A stretch of DNA of 64,000 bases from Craterostigma plantagineum (Eukaryota; Streptophyta; Magnoliopsida; Lamiales; Linderniaceae). Under the pieces are notes generated by a model. The model ran no database searches and was not told the origin of the DNA. It saw nothing but the letters and a program-made list of their open reading frames with translations. The stretch covers positions 186,001 to 250,000 of the forward strand of contig JAPQWV010000304.1 of assembly GCA_027422505.1 (NCBI GenBank). Direction: 5' to 3'. Position 1 is the stretch's first letter, and each line of letters starts with the position of its first letter. Positions 11,657-24,118 of this stretch are shown piece after piece. The translations under genes were made by a program, and so were the position numbers.

Positions 11657-12480
11657 TTATACTGTGTCTACAGTGTGTATGTGTATGTATGTATGTTCAT
11701 GTAATATGATTTAATATATATATCACTTATGGCAGTAACGTATAAATGAAATACCATATTCAAAATGTAAGAAATTCGGGGCAAATGCTCTAGAAATATT
11801 CCATCTACACTATTATATAAAGGGTGAGGGGTAGTCATAAACTGACACATTTGGTCTGTAATATTTATTTGTAATTTAGTCCATCTATATTTTATTTAAT
11901 TTCTTTAAAAACTTTCATGTTACTTTTATACTTTTTAATTATTATACTTACAACCCCTAAACATTAATTTCTTTTATGTACTTATAAATTATATTTCATC
12001 AATTCGATGATAAATAATAAATCTAAATTAAGAGCAACATAAAATATTAAATCATCTATATACGCAGAGTGGGCAGAAACTACTATATATAATCCATGAT
12101 TTCCATGTAAGAACTAAGAAGATATCATGATTGACGATCACTTACCAACGACAGGCTTTATTTTTGGACCTTGATTTAATTGTGCTTTAATGAGTTAAAT
12201 CTGAACTCTTGGATGATTTGGGCCTAGTAATTTAAGCCCAGCCCTTTAGAGCCCAATTGGCCCAATCAAGGAAATTCTTGTCGGAAATCTCTCTCTCTCT
12301 CTCTCTCTCTCTCGTGGAAAAGCCCCAATTCGCGCGCTTATTTCTTCACAATTGCTACAATTTCAGCTCGATAATATACTGGCGTCTTCTGTGTAATTCT
12401 ATTACCCTCTTGTTTGCTCGGAAACCATTTGATTATGAGAATAGTACATATTTGTAGCTGAGACAGCTGAATTCCCTAAG
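11657..12480 (+). other. Pectinesterase 3' region and SWC4 leader
   Basis: AT-rich intergenic DNA with no supported gene. Towards the right end a (CT)n run at about 12289-12313 probably sits in the SWC4 5' leader. A short sequence around 12225-12265 is rich in GGCCCA/GCCCAA, promoter elements typical of plant housekeeping genes (site II / TCP-like). Confidence 0.4.
12289..12313. repeat. (CT)n microsatellite in SWC4 leader
   Basis: About 12 CT dinucleotides lie roughly 170 nt upstream of the SWC4 ATG. The position fits a pyrimidine patch of the core promoter or leader. Confidence 0.8.
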
Positions 12481-12842
12481 ATGGATGCAAAAGACATACT
12501 AGGATTGCCAAAGAACGCGCTGCCTCTGCAAGAGAGGAAGTCGAAACCACCTAAGGAGTCCCAAAGAAAACCCGAGGGCATTTCACGCGAGGTTTTGTGC
12601 CGCATTTTCGGGGGCATACTTCGTTTTTGTAATTGAAGCACTTTTTATTTTGTAATTAGTTGATGTGGTGCTAATAGGTTTATGCTCTTACTGGGGGATT
12701 AACTCCTTTGATGCCAGCTCTTGATCTTAATCAGTTGAAAAGAAGACCACCACCAGATGAAAAGGTTTCTATCTCCTTCTTCATTTGTCGCCGAAAATGT
12801 TATGGTGGTTCATTTTTGAATGTCTAGTTTGTTGTATGTATA

Positions 12843-12879
<37 letters not shown>

Positions 12880-15800
12880 TATTTGAATGCGTCTCAGGTA
12901 TCGTGGGAATGGCTTCCTTTTATGAATTCTGCAAGGAAAGACAACTTGCAGCTTTACCATTGGGTATGTATTACTAAGTTCTTGACAATCACTTTATTGC
13001 TTTGTGAGTATCTAGTGCATATCTGTCTTTGTATGCCGGATGCTTTATGATTTCACCATCTTAGGTTCGAGTGGTAAATGGTAATCAACCAACAGGTGAC
13101 TACGCATTTGCAAAGTATAACAAGGTAAACTGAAGTGGTCTTTTGACTCCTTCGATCAAACTTTTACTAGCACTCAACTTTTGTACATATTGTAACTGTA
13201 AGGCTTTGCTTTGAATTTTGCAATGCAGTCAGTTGACGTTGTAAAGTACACTGATGAGGAGTATGAGAAGCACTTGATTGATCCTGTATGTACTATCTAA
13301 TCTTCTAGATTATCTATGGCGGGATAATAATAGAAAACTTGATTGAGTCTGAATTGAAATATCTTGCTCGATGTACACGAAGTAGCCAGGTGCTTGTGTC
13401 CATTAGCTCAGGTGGAAGTTTATACGTTGGTCGTGGTCCGTTTTTTTTTCCTGAAAAATTATGTCTGGTTGATGCGATGATCTGGTTTACAATCAAGATA
13501 TATTTGCAGGCTTTCACTTACACCTAATTTTCGTCCTTATCGTCTTTCCTTTTTTACTGCCCTGTTTGATATTTAACTCTCTTTTCTGCTAGGCATGGAC
13601 CAAAGAAGAGACGGATCAATTGTTTGATTTGTGTGAACGGTTTGATCTCAGCTTCATTGTCATAGCTGATAGATTCCCATCATCCAAAACTGTAGAGGAA
13701 TTAAAGAGTCGGTATTATAGTGGTACTTACTATATTTTTTCCTACTAAAGATCACTTCTTGGATTATCTCTAGCATGAGTTATAATGGACATGGACTGCG
13801 TAACCTGATCTTTTACTAGTCGATTAATTTGACTAATGAGAAGTTTCCACAGCTTGTACTTGAACTTATCTAAGTTTCCTGAATAATAGATATGGATGAT
13901 AACCTGAACATTCTGATGTTTGTCCAGTATCTAAAAGTATCTTGTTAGCTAGAGCTCCATCTCCTGCCAGTGTAGCTGGGCATCCACTTCTTAAGGTTTG
14001 TTTTTGCTTTCTACATGCATCATTTGACTTGTATTCGTCAAAATTTCCCATCTTCGGCATCTAAACGCTTCCACTGATGCAGGAAACTTATAATGCCTCA
14101 CAAGATAGCGAGAGAAAGCGTGCATTGAACTTGCTGCTCTCCCATACAAAGCAGCAGGAGCGCAGGGATCTTGAGGTCTGATATTGTTCTCATTTTTAGT
14201 GAAGCAAGTGAATATGCATTTTCCTTTATTTATTATGATTTATTTTATAACTATTTTCAGGTTCTGGCTAAAGCCAAGAAAATAGTTGAAGCTCGTAAGC
14301 TAGCGAAGGTCAGACTATACCTCTCTGCTACCTGACAAGCTTCTCATATTTATCTAAGAAAGTCATACATGATGTTATGTGCCGAGGAATCCAAATTTTA
14401 TTCCTTTAATACTCAAGACTGATTCTGGAAAAGTATGTTGATTAAGTCATTGTCCCCCCTGCTTACGCATGCTAATTAGTATTAGTTTATATCTGTTTAA
14501 TGTTCAGTGTCTTGAGATATCGAAATTTAATATTTGAAATATTTTGCTCATTTCCAGATAAAGTTAAGCTTTTGGGTTGATTAGTTTTTTTTTAATTTTC
14601 AGGCTGCTCAAGAGGCGCAGTTGCTGAAAATTTCAGATGTAGGAAATGTAGGCACTGATAAGGTCATTTCTGCAGCTGGTACTGTCTCTCTTCCAAAATC
14701 TCAGATTCCTTCAGCAAATAATACAAATATAGAGGCAGAAATGGCTGCAGTTATGGCTTCTCTTCGCACGGTATGCCTTTGATCTTAACTCTGAACTTCT
14801 AGTAGCTTTGTTTTACTCGATTTATTTACATAACTTTATTCTTTCATCTTGGTGCTAGTTTGAAGTCTAGTATTTGGCTTCCTCATGCGGAGCATCTCGT
14901 CTGTTTACTTTGGCTTAGTTGCTCAATCTTTTTTTTTTCTTATGCATGTTTCTTTTTTTCCCACATAATATCCATCTCTCAGTACTCCATATTCCCTTTT
15001 TTCATTTTGTACTTGGAAAGAAATGTTTTCTGGTGATTCTACTGACAAGTAATATGCAGCTGCGTGTTTACTCACGAACATATGCATTTGAGCAAATGGT
15101 GAAAGCTGTGAGTTCGTCGGCAGGACTTCGGATTATTAAACTAGTGGAGCAGACTTTACAAGATCTCGGGTTTGATTCCTTCTTTTAGTTTATATTATGG
15201 TTTTTTCCCTACTCCACATTAATGTTCCTTAATTTTGATATTTTGAAGGCGTGACAACTAACATGCTGCTGTTCATGGGTTATATTTCTGTTTCACTCGT
15301 TCTTGGACCTTTTGACTGTATTTGTAATGAACTTTTTATGGAACTCTGAAGCAGCTTTCCATTTGGCTACGCAGGTCAACTTAAAACCAAAGGTTCCTAC
15401 AAAAGAAGTATGTGCGGAGCACCTTGAGTTGAGAAAGGAGATAATTACTCTGTTGAGCCTTCAAAAGCAGGTTATATATACATGCATACTGCTTTCTTCT
15501 CTTCCATGCATATTCTGCTACCCTCCCCAACCCTTCAATATTTTGTTTATATTAGTTTGCATTTCAATACAAATGGTGTCCTTTGTTCCTGGCTAGCCAA
15601 CCTATTCTACACTTGATACGTAAAGGGTTGGAAATTCCTCATACCTTTCTGTCTTGCTTCCTTAATTCAGCTACAATACAAAGAGGCTGAGGGCTCATCA
15701 TACCGTGAGGCCGAGACTCCTAGCACACCTCCTAAGGTTGATTTTCGTAATATAATCCCAAAGTTTCAATATCTCTCCACGATTATGAGACGTTCGATTC

Positions 15801-16170
15801 GCAATATGCTTTCTTCAACAGCAGTTAACGCGGGCTGCAGATCTTGATCAAACCTTCACCCTTGATTCCATGAGTAATGGAGGTAAATAGACTCGACCTT
15901 TTAAACTTCTTCAGTTCACCAAATGCCTGAAGTTTCAAGGGATAATCTCTGACTGCATTTCAGGAGAAAGATTTGGCAAAAGGGAGCAAAAGCGTAAGGT
16001 ACGTTATATATTTATCCCACCACTTTGCCCTTGCTCGTGCCTTTGTAAAAGCGTAATTATCAAGAATTTCACACTATTGAATTCTCTTTTAGGGTCCTGG
16101 GAGATCTTCAGAAGCTCCATCATCACCTGCTCCATCCAAAAGGCCTCGAAAGTATAAAGCATCGGATTAA
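12481..16170 (+). CDS. SWC4: SWC4 / DMAP1-like chromatin subunit
   Basis: A nuclear subunit of the SWR1 H2A.Z-exchange and NuA4 acetyltransferase complexes. Sixteen exons are inferred: 12481-12591, 12678-12764, 12898-12963, 13065-13124, 13229-13285, 13593-13722, 13928-13995, 14083-14175, 14261-14308, 14603-14770, 15060-15170, 15375-15470, 15671-15736, 15822-15882, 15964-15998 and 16093-16170. They give 444 residues. The protein starts [15 protein letters not shown], has a SANT/Myb-like domain from residue 128 ([20 protein letters not shown]), then a DMAP1 domain ([30 protein letters not shown]). It ends in a basic tail ([11 protein letters not shown]). The junction after 15168-15170 (GGG) is one base short for canonical GT-AG splicing: conserved DLG|VNLKPK needs GGG GTC. 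Confidence 0.9.
12852..12877. repeat. (GT)n microsatellite in SWC4 intron
   Basis: About 13 GT dinucleotides in the intron before the [10 protein letters not shown] exon. It is not coding. Confidence 0.85.
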
Positions 16171-16373
16171 TAATAAATTACATGCAATAAATGTATTATG
16201 CTTTCTCTTCTTCCCTTTCTTCCACTGTTGTGCATTTAATTCTGCGTAGTTCATTTATATGCTTCAAATACCTGCTTGCTACACGACAGTTACTTGACGA
16301 CAAACATGGGAAAAGCTAACCTAACCATTGGATACTTTTTGCAATTTATGTACTGTCATGCCAAAAACACAGG
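16171..16373 (+). other. SWC4 3' UTR
   Basis: AT-rich DNA directly after the SWC4 stop, with AATAAA-like strings near 16170-16190. It is probably the 3' UTR. Nothing else is seen. Confidence 0.4.
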
Positions 16374-16690
16374 TTTGAGGATCTGTCGAAAATTTTTGGG
16401 TTAAGGACTCCATTTGTATGAAATTTAGAGATAAGGATTAGGTGTTATACAGTGTATAACTGGTATCGGATGATTGTTTTGTATTATTTCAGAGCACAAA
16501 AGTGGTGCTGAACAATGAAGTGGTAATCCAAAACAATAAAATGGTACTGCAGAACGATAAATTGGTACTGCAGAACCATGAAATGGTATTGCAGATCCAC
16601 AAAGTTACTACATGTCCAGGAAGTGATATTGAACAATACTTAAGTGTATCGGGTTCTTAATCTAAAAAATTTTTGACAGAGTCCCGAACT
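16374..16690. mobile_element. MITE-like element, copy B
   Basis: The ends form an imperfect inverted repeat. The left end reads GATCTGTCGAAAATTTTTGG then GTTAAGGACTCC. The reverse complement of the right end reads GGACTCTGTCAAAAATTTTT then TAGATTAAGAACCC. Inside are at least four degenerate tandem units around AATGGTACTGCAGAAC. The same ends and units occur in copy A at about 5840-6115. There is no coding capacity. Confidence 0.55.
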
Positions 16691-17124
16691 TCAGAAGCAT
16701 GTACGCAATCTTTTCAATTGTTTAGACGGGTCAAGTTATCCCACAGTCAAGGAAACGAACAGTATTCCAACATGTCTTTCCTTACGACATGAAATTGAAA
16801 AGACTGAGGATCTAACTTGTAATACCTGAAAATGTGGGGGTGTAATTAGAAAATGCCGTGCTTTCAGGGATCTCGAGGAATGGAAAAGGTAAAAAACCAT
16901 TTCAAAGTTGGAATCTCTTCTCAGAATCGCCCAAGTAAGGAAATAAAAAGGCAAACTGCTAAGAAGCGTTACCACGATCAGCTGCATTGTGTTTACTGCA
17001 CCTGCAAATGCGAAGAAGACGCTTGTTAGAGCATTTGTAAGGGTTTTTAAGGTAGCTGTAGACTGTTACAGATCTGAAAAAAGGCAAGTAATCTCCAACT
17101 CTAAAGCGCGAAATAAGCAAACAA

Positions 17125-20100
17125 ATGGCTGGTGGCACTTCTGCGGCGCAAAAACCGAGGAAAACCCCAAAAAGGGGCGTCAGATCTTCGGCGTAGGCTC
17201 GACGGTCGAAGTCCTCACTGAGGAACAGGACTACGGAGGTGTATTCTACGCCGCGACGGTTGTCGAATCGACGCCTGCCTCACAAAAGGGAGGCGGGAAA
17301 AAGAACTCCAAAGGTAATAAAATGCGCGTGGAGTACCGCGATCTGGTGGTCGAAGAAGGCGGGTCGGAGCACCTGAGAGAGTACGTCGACGCCTCGTCGG
17401 TGAGGCCCGTACCGCCGGAGAGAGCTGAGGGATCTTTTGCAGTGGGGCAGTTGGTGGATGCGTTTTACAACGATGGGTGGTGGACCGGCGTCGTGACGCA
17501 GATGGTAGAAGGAGGAGGACGTGAGAATCTGAGGGTAATAGTGACATTTCCTCACCCGCCGGACGTGCGTGAGTTCGGCACTTCTGAACTTAGGACTCAC
17601 CTGAAGTGGGCTGACGGGCAATGGGTCACGCCGGAAAAGCAGGTTTTACGATTCTATCCTTCATTGGTTTGTAGCATTTTAAAACAAATCTGTGGAATCA
17701 GTGGTGGTCTGTCTGTGGGTGTCAGAAAACTCATGGCTGTGTTTAGTTTTTCTATTTACAAAGCGTTCATCTCTGTGAAGTAGATTTTATGAAAGAGGCT
17801 GTAGTTCTGCATTTGAGCATCAGTGGAGTTGCATTTATACAACTATTGCGTTCATGTTATAATTGAAATCTGAATCCCCATTTCTTGGGTCGGTTCATTA
17901 CAGGACATCCCAGTTCTTTCTTATATTGATGGAGTACATCTTGTTCATGATCAAGAGCCCAAAGTTTCTGAAAGCATGGCATTGAATTTGATGAATAATC
18001 AGTCTGAAGAATCAACTCCTGTTAATCAGAAAACTTCACATGTGGAAAACAGTATTTCGAAAAGACGACATTCAGCTGAGCCACAAGCTTCTTCTCTGCC
18101 TCATAAAAGGCCTAAGGAAGGAGGACTCTTCGGAGCATGTCAGCAGGTTCAAATTGATAGAATGTTAATGGCGCCTGATATAAGGACAGAGTATCAGCTA
18201 TATAATAGCCTTCCCATATGGAAGCCAACTGTAAGTAACTTTGAAGTTTTATTATATAATTTCAGCCTTTTACTGTTCAATTTTGATCTTTCTACTCAAC
18301 AACGCTATGGTGGTGAGCCTCTGTTCAACATATTTGGTCAATGGAATCACATGAAGTTTACAGACTTACAACCCCCGAGTACAAAGCAAAAGAATTATGA
18401 AATAGAAAGCTGATTCTTTGTTTATTCTCTATGCTACATGACCATTCCGCATTGGAACTAACGTGCAGACGAAAAAGCGAAGTAATACTGGTGCAGCACG
18501 GACAGTTGGAGGGAAGACGAATTATGTTTGTGAAAATGTTGAAAACATGATGCAGCCTCTCAACTTAGAAGTGGTGATTGGAGGTATGAATTCTTTAATC
18601 TTCCTAAATTACTTTTGAGTTTATTAGTCTGAAACATTGGGAATTTATTTGCAGAAACGGATCGCCCAGCTCAGGTTGTTGAAGATAAGCTTGCAATAAA
18701 TGTATCTAGTCAGCCTATCGTTGTCGGTTTGCCGGTTACAGATTCGATTAACTTTTCTTCTGGAAAATCAATGGTCGAGAGGGCTTGTTTGTCAGGCAGT
18801 ATTGCAGCTAATAATCTATCGAGTGACAGGGAGACTCGACTTACTCTTTCCACAACTCCGAAAAAGGTTACTGCAATACACATTTTTTATCCTATTCAGA
18901 AGATTTCTTCTTTAATCGACATTCCTTTACATGCCATTTTTGCATATCTTACCTTCTGTAGGATGAAAGATCGTCAGAAGCTGATTCTATGAAGTCGAGA
19001 AGGAAGAAAAAGCACATTTCTTCACCTATAAAACACGATGACCTTTTTGCTGTAGGAAATTCTCAAAGCAGAGACTCTAATCTGAAATCAACCGACAAGG
19101 ATAGTTCACCATGTTCTGTTTCGGAGAAAGTGATGATGGTGATGGATGATGTGTCCACTATTCAGGAAAAGATGCCACTTGGTAGTCCAGGTTATAAAAT
19201 ACAACAAACAACTGAAAAAGGCCCAACGGAGACACATGATGAAAATTCTGATGGAGAAACTCTCATTGCAGCATTGAGGAGACGAAGACCAAGTAAATCT
19301 TGCAAGACTTGTCCACAAGTTAATGGTGATTATTTTCTACATGAATCAGAAGTGGACTTTAATAATTTCTTGTTAAATTTGTCGTATGTTGCTTTATTTA
19401 GATGGTTCCTGCATCCTTATCTACGCAAAATACGTTGTGTTGCTAATTATCCTTTAATATTTCGTAGACTATCCTAAGGCCTCTAGGGAAAACACAATCA
19501 CAAAAACATGTGATGCTGCAGCAGATACGGTTGTCAAAGGAGCATGTGACTTGAAGTTTTGTGATGGGCCACTGTTACAGTGCACGATGGAGACGTCCTC
19601 TATCAGAAGTAAGATTCAAACAACGCATTTCTTTTATGATTCATTTTCTTGTTAACGATGATCCCTCTTTAGGCCTGAATCTGGAAACCCCAAAGGACAA
19701 ATGCATGGAGAACGGGAAAGCTCTAAGAGATGGCGAGTTGCTGCAAGAGGATAATCTCGAAAGCAATCAACAACCTTCTGCTTCGTCCAAGGAAAACGAT
19801 GAGCCTGCATTGCCTTTTGTTAAGAATAATGATCTTTGGAAAACAATCGAATCCATGGAGGCTTTCAAGAAGATACCACAGAAACCTCATTTCAGACCAT
19901 TGGGCAATTTTCCAGAGCGTTCACGTCAAGGCTTGGCCATCGGGCTAATGGTGACCTGTGCCACCGTCATGGAGGAAGTTTTAAACTTACGTCTCAGCGA
20001 TCCCAAGAGCATAACTGACAGCATAGTTGAGACTCTTGCAGACTTAGAAACACATGGATTCGATGTGAAGGTTGTCAAAGACTGTGTTAACAGTTTCGCT

Positions 20101-20370
20101 GCAATCAAAGATAAGCAGCACAATCATTTAGAAGAGGTGAAAAGTCTCGAAGACCGAATCTCAGAGAGGGAGGTCGAGAAAAGAAAGAACAGCGAAGAGT
20201 TTGGCAAGATCAAGGAACAAATTCAGAAATTACAGGTAAGCCTTATCCTCATTGAATATGCAGATGCTGAAGCAGGTGAAGAGATTTCTTACTTGAAGGC
20301 TAAGCTTCAGGAAACCATAAAGGAGATTAACGACGTTGAGCGCGAATTTGAAGCTTCTAAATCATGGTAG
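17125..20370 (+). CDS. Agenet / DUF724 domain protein (one-base frame break near start)
   Basis: A plant-specific nuclear protein with paired Agenet (Tudor-like) domains and a C-terminal DUF724 coiled-coil domain. Exons: 17125-17642, 17904-18230, 18469-18583, 18655-18866, 18962-19325, 19468-19608 and 19673-20370. The first Agenet motif begins FGVGSTVEVLTEEQDYGG; the second is around FAVGQLVDAFYNDGWWTGVV. DUF724 begins near PFVKNNDLWKTIESMEAFKK and ends in a Lys/Glu-rich coiled coil. The ATG at 17125 (MAGGTSAAQKPRKTPK) and the Agenet frame differ by one missing base in the region 17150-17175, which has A runs. The Agenet frame itself has no usable upstream ATG. With that base counted the protein would be 791 residues. 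Function in chromatin reading or mRNA handling is inferred only. Confidence 0.82.
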
Positions 20371-20704
20371 TATGGTTCAAATGCTTGTTTTGTGTCATAA
20401 GCTACTTTTATGTCAGTTTTCTTAATCCTAAAAACCTCTTCACCTTCGTCCTAGACCGACTTGTATGTCACTAACTACTTCGTAGCTGTTTTGAAAACTC
20501 TAATTAAGTCCAGCAACAGAGTGTTCGATTACTGTCAGAAGAAATGTGGATAATATCCATGCCAACGAACAACAATAAGAGACAAAACCGTAAGCAACAA
20601 TCAAACCAAGTTCACCAAAAAAAAAAAAACCAAGGCATGCCCATTAGCCCTTGAATTACATGTTGAAGTCCATCCAAGGCTGGTAGGAAAATTAGGGCAC
20701 AAAC
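20371..20704. other. Convergent 3' region, DUF724 / argininosuccinate synthase
   Basis: A gap of 334 bp between the two stop codons of convergent genes. It must hold both polyadenylation regions. A 12-base A run lies near 20618-20629. No gene is seen. Confidence 0.5.
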
Positions 20705-21956
20705 CTAAATCCCTTTCTCAAGCATAGCTCGGACCCTCATGGGCAACCCATAGAGCCGAATAAACCCAGCAGCATCAGCTTGATCGTAAATATCTCCACT
20801 CTCAAACGAAGAAATGTCTTGCCTGTAAAGACTGTTGGGGCTCTCCCGGCCCACGACGCTGACCGACCCCTTGTACAGTTTCAGGGTCACAGAGCCGTTA
20901 GCGGTCTTGGTGATCTCCCTCATGAAAGCATCCATGGATTCACGGAGCGGGTCGAACCACCGACCCGCATAGACCAGCTCGGCGTACTTTAGGGCCAGGC
21001 CGTCCTTGACCTGCATTGTCTCGCGGTCTAGCGTCAGCGACTCGAGCTCACGAACCGCGGCGAATAGGATGGTCCCACCTGGCGTTTCGTACACGCCCCG
21101 GCTCTTCATGCCCACGAGCCGATTCTCGACCATGTCCACGCGGCCTATGCCGTGCTTGCCTCCGATATCGTTCAGCTCGGAGAGCAGAGTTGCAGGGGAT
21201 AATTCCCTGCCGTTGATTGAAATGGGTATACCCTCGACTATGCCGATTTTCACATACCTGCATTTGAAGGTTATGGTGATTGATGGATATGGAGGAGTCT
21301 TATCTAACTGTAGTACATACATAGATAGAATAGAGCTCATGGTGTGAGAATGTGTCAAAAGGTAACAGAAACTAACTCGGGTTGGTTGGGTGCCTTTGTT
21401 GGGTCAGCACTCATCAAGAACATGTCTTCGTTTGGCTCGTTGGCGGGGTCCTCTAAGATATCACCCTAATAATAATCCATGTACTGTTAGGGATGTGAGG
21501 ACAGTTGGCAAGCGAAGAGAAATACCTTTTTTTCTGGCAAGGAAAACGTAAAAAAAAAAGTGAATAACCTCGTGGCTGAGGTGCCATAGGTTTCTGTCTC
21601 TGCTGTAGATGGACTTCTTGGTGACTGGAACGGGCACGTTGTGCTTTAGTGCGTACTCGATTGCGTCTTCTCTTCCTCTTATTTCCCATTCCCTCCAAGG
21701 AGCGACGACGCTCAGCTCGGGATTTAGCGCAAAGAAAGTCAGCTCAAAGCGTACCTGTAAATATCAAATGATTCTGAGAAAATGTTTTCTGATTTGAACA
21801 AAAATGGCTTTGTGTTCCGAGAAAGTATGATGATGAATCATTGAATTTTACCTGATCATTTCCCTTCCCGGTGCATCCGTGAGAAACTGCATCAGCTCCA
21901 ACCTCTTTGGCAACATCAACCATGGCCTTCATTTAAAATAAATTACATAAATATAC

Positions 21957-21995
<39 letters not shown>

Positions 21996-22003
21996 AGAGA
22001 TTA

Positions 22004-22060
<57 letters not shown>

Positions 22061-23303
22061 GAGATTACCTTGGCTATAACTGGACGAGCCATTGAGGTCC
22101 CAAGCAAGTATTTCCTCTCGTAAATAGCACCGGCTCGCAAGCAAGGGAAGATGAAATCTTTCACAAATTCCTCCTTGAGATCCTTTACCACAAGTTGACA
22201 TGCACCGCTAGCTTTTGCCTTCTGCTCTAAGCCTTCCAATTCTTGCAATCCCTAAATAGTACAGAAGTAGCGACGAAATATAAGCAGCTTTTGATGGCTA
22301 TATTGATCTGATAAATCATCAAGAACTTTGTCCAAATGATACTTAAATGACAAAAAACACTTCCACAAATTTATCTGAGATTTAGTTATTCGCATACCTG
22401 CCCAACATCAGCAGTGAAGCAAACAACCTCGCAGCCATAATTCTCCCTGCAGATCACAAAAGGTAGAATGGTTTTGAAACAATAATTTTCACTTTTTACC
22501 CCGTGAACCCGTTTATGTATGAGAGCTAACCTTACGTACAATTCGAAAGATGAATGAAAGGAAAGAATAACAGTTGGCAAAAGAAGTATCAAAACAGTTA
22601 GCAGCGCGATAACAATACCTAAGCCAAGGTACAATGACTGAAGTATCCAAACCACCACTATACGCCAGAACCACTTTCTTTAACTTCTTTGGCAAAGCTT
22701 TCCCATTCCCAGCTTTGGTATCAGACGCTGAGGACTCAACTTGGCTAGCCAATATATTACCTGCGCCTAAATAATAGAAGCATGTAATTACTTAAATCCG
22801 GACTACAATGTAAGAGTATGTGATAAGAAAAAAGGCATCAATTTTTATGATGGATGAAAGAATATGTAAGAATCACATCACATTTTGACAGAACTTGCAT
22901 ATAAATACCGTGGCTATTGCAGGCGACATTAAATCTAGCATGGCTTTGAACTGTCGCGCGACCATTGAAGTCGCTCCCTTCAGCTCCCAGCTGCAAACAT
23001 GCATCAATAAAAAGAACATTGGTCTTCAACAAAATGCCACCCTCAAACTCTCAGTCAATCAGTCGCATGAGACGAGGCTAAAAGTGTTACCTCTCGGCGC
23101 AAAGCCACATATTTTGGGCCGAATACTCCGTTGTAAATTCGAGCTGAACCTATATGCCATAAGAGAAAACTGTACAGACATCTCAAATCCACGTTAAATC
23201 AAAAGAAAAATTACACAGTAAGCTACATAGAAGCTTCTTTCACAACGTTACCTTGTTGAGAACCATGAGAAAGGATGTTTGAATACGAGGTGATTGCTGC
23301 CAT
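20705..23303 (-). CDS. Argininosuccinate synthase, plastid-type
   Basis: Condenses citrulline and aspartate with ATP to argininosuccinate, the penultimate step of arginine synthesis, in plastids. Ten exons on the minus strand keep phase: 23252-23303, 23091-23149, 22909-22990, 22619-22766, 22398-22446, 22069-22251, 21852-21926, 21569-21754, 21377-21465 and 20705-21257. They encode 491 residues. The first 85 or so residues are Ser/Ala-rich and variable, consistent with a transit peptide. The ATP pyrophosphatase loop [17 protein letters not shown] follows, then [51 protein letters not shown] and the [20 protein letters not shown] segment. All are family signatures. The start is the ATG at 23303 ([18 protein letters not shown]). 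Confidence 0.96.
21961..21992. repeat. (AT)n microsatellite
   Basis: About 15 AT dinucleotides in an intron of the argininosuccinate synthase gene, next to a GA repeat. Confidence 0.85.
22006..22058. repeat. (GA)n microsatellite
   Basis: About 26 GA dinucleotides, read as CT on the gene strand, immediately before the acceptor-donor region of the [14 protein letters not shown] exon. The compound AT/GA repeat is likely to be polymorphic. Confidence 0.9.
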
Positions 23304-24118
23304 TTCCGCGGCAAGCTGTGAGAGAGTATGGGAGACGATACAATTACAAACTGATGTGACCTAAATCAGTAAACCAACCAAACAACCCTTCAATCAATAG
23401 TGGTGGAGCATCACATTTTTTTCTCCTATTAAGTTTTACCATCTAGTTTTTGAGTTGATAGCCCAATAAAGCCCATTTACGAAAAAGTTGTAGATAGAGC
23501 ATGCTTGAAGGGCCCGGCCCAATAAGGATTTTGACGACAAAGTACGCCGTGGAGATTTAAATTGCATTGACTCTTTGGGATATAGGTAGCATCTGTCCAT
23601 ATGATAAAGTTTAGTTAATGCAAGAATTCAATAATGTAATATGGAGAATTATTAACATAAAAGATGTCGTCAATCCAAATTATTGCAGTGAAGTTAATGC
23701 AACATAATTCAAATTCAGTACTACCACCTTCATGAGCTTGATTTTACGCAATAATATTACTGTGGTGATATTTCAATCATATATTGAGAAAAAAATACTT
23801 ACGCAAGAAATGGTGTGCGACTTGCATCTTCTTGCATTTTGACGCTGTATATTACTTTTTTTATTTGTGTCCTCCATCCAAAACACATACGATTAGGTTA
23901 TTCCGAAAGTTATTGATTTTTTAGGAAGTTATTGATTTTTATAACAGCAAGATTCATATAAGGAATATATTTTTGTAACTGTTTATTTAATAAATAATAC
24001 ATAGAAATAGCAAACGTTGCTCGGTTCTTCAAAAGTAGTACAGTAATTAAATAGCGCCGTTCTTGGACGTATTTTTAATTTTTATACTTCTATATGGATA
24101 TGGAATAATAAGCTCGAT
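23304..24118. other. Intergenic DNA
   Basis: Promoter and leader of argininosuccinate synthase at the left, AT-rich spacer, and the 3' flank of the glycine-rich protein gene at the right. GGGCCCGGCCCA-like elements lie near 23510-23520. No gene is supported. Confidence 0.4.

Noticed and set aside
20237..20264. A perfect-looking GTAAG...TATGCAG mini-intron in the last DUF724 exon
   Set aside because: It is 28 nt, too short for a plant intron, and its removal shifts frame out of the coiled-coil tail. Reading through keeps the family-like sequence.
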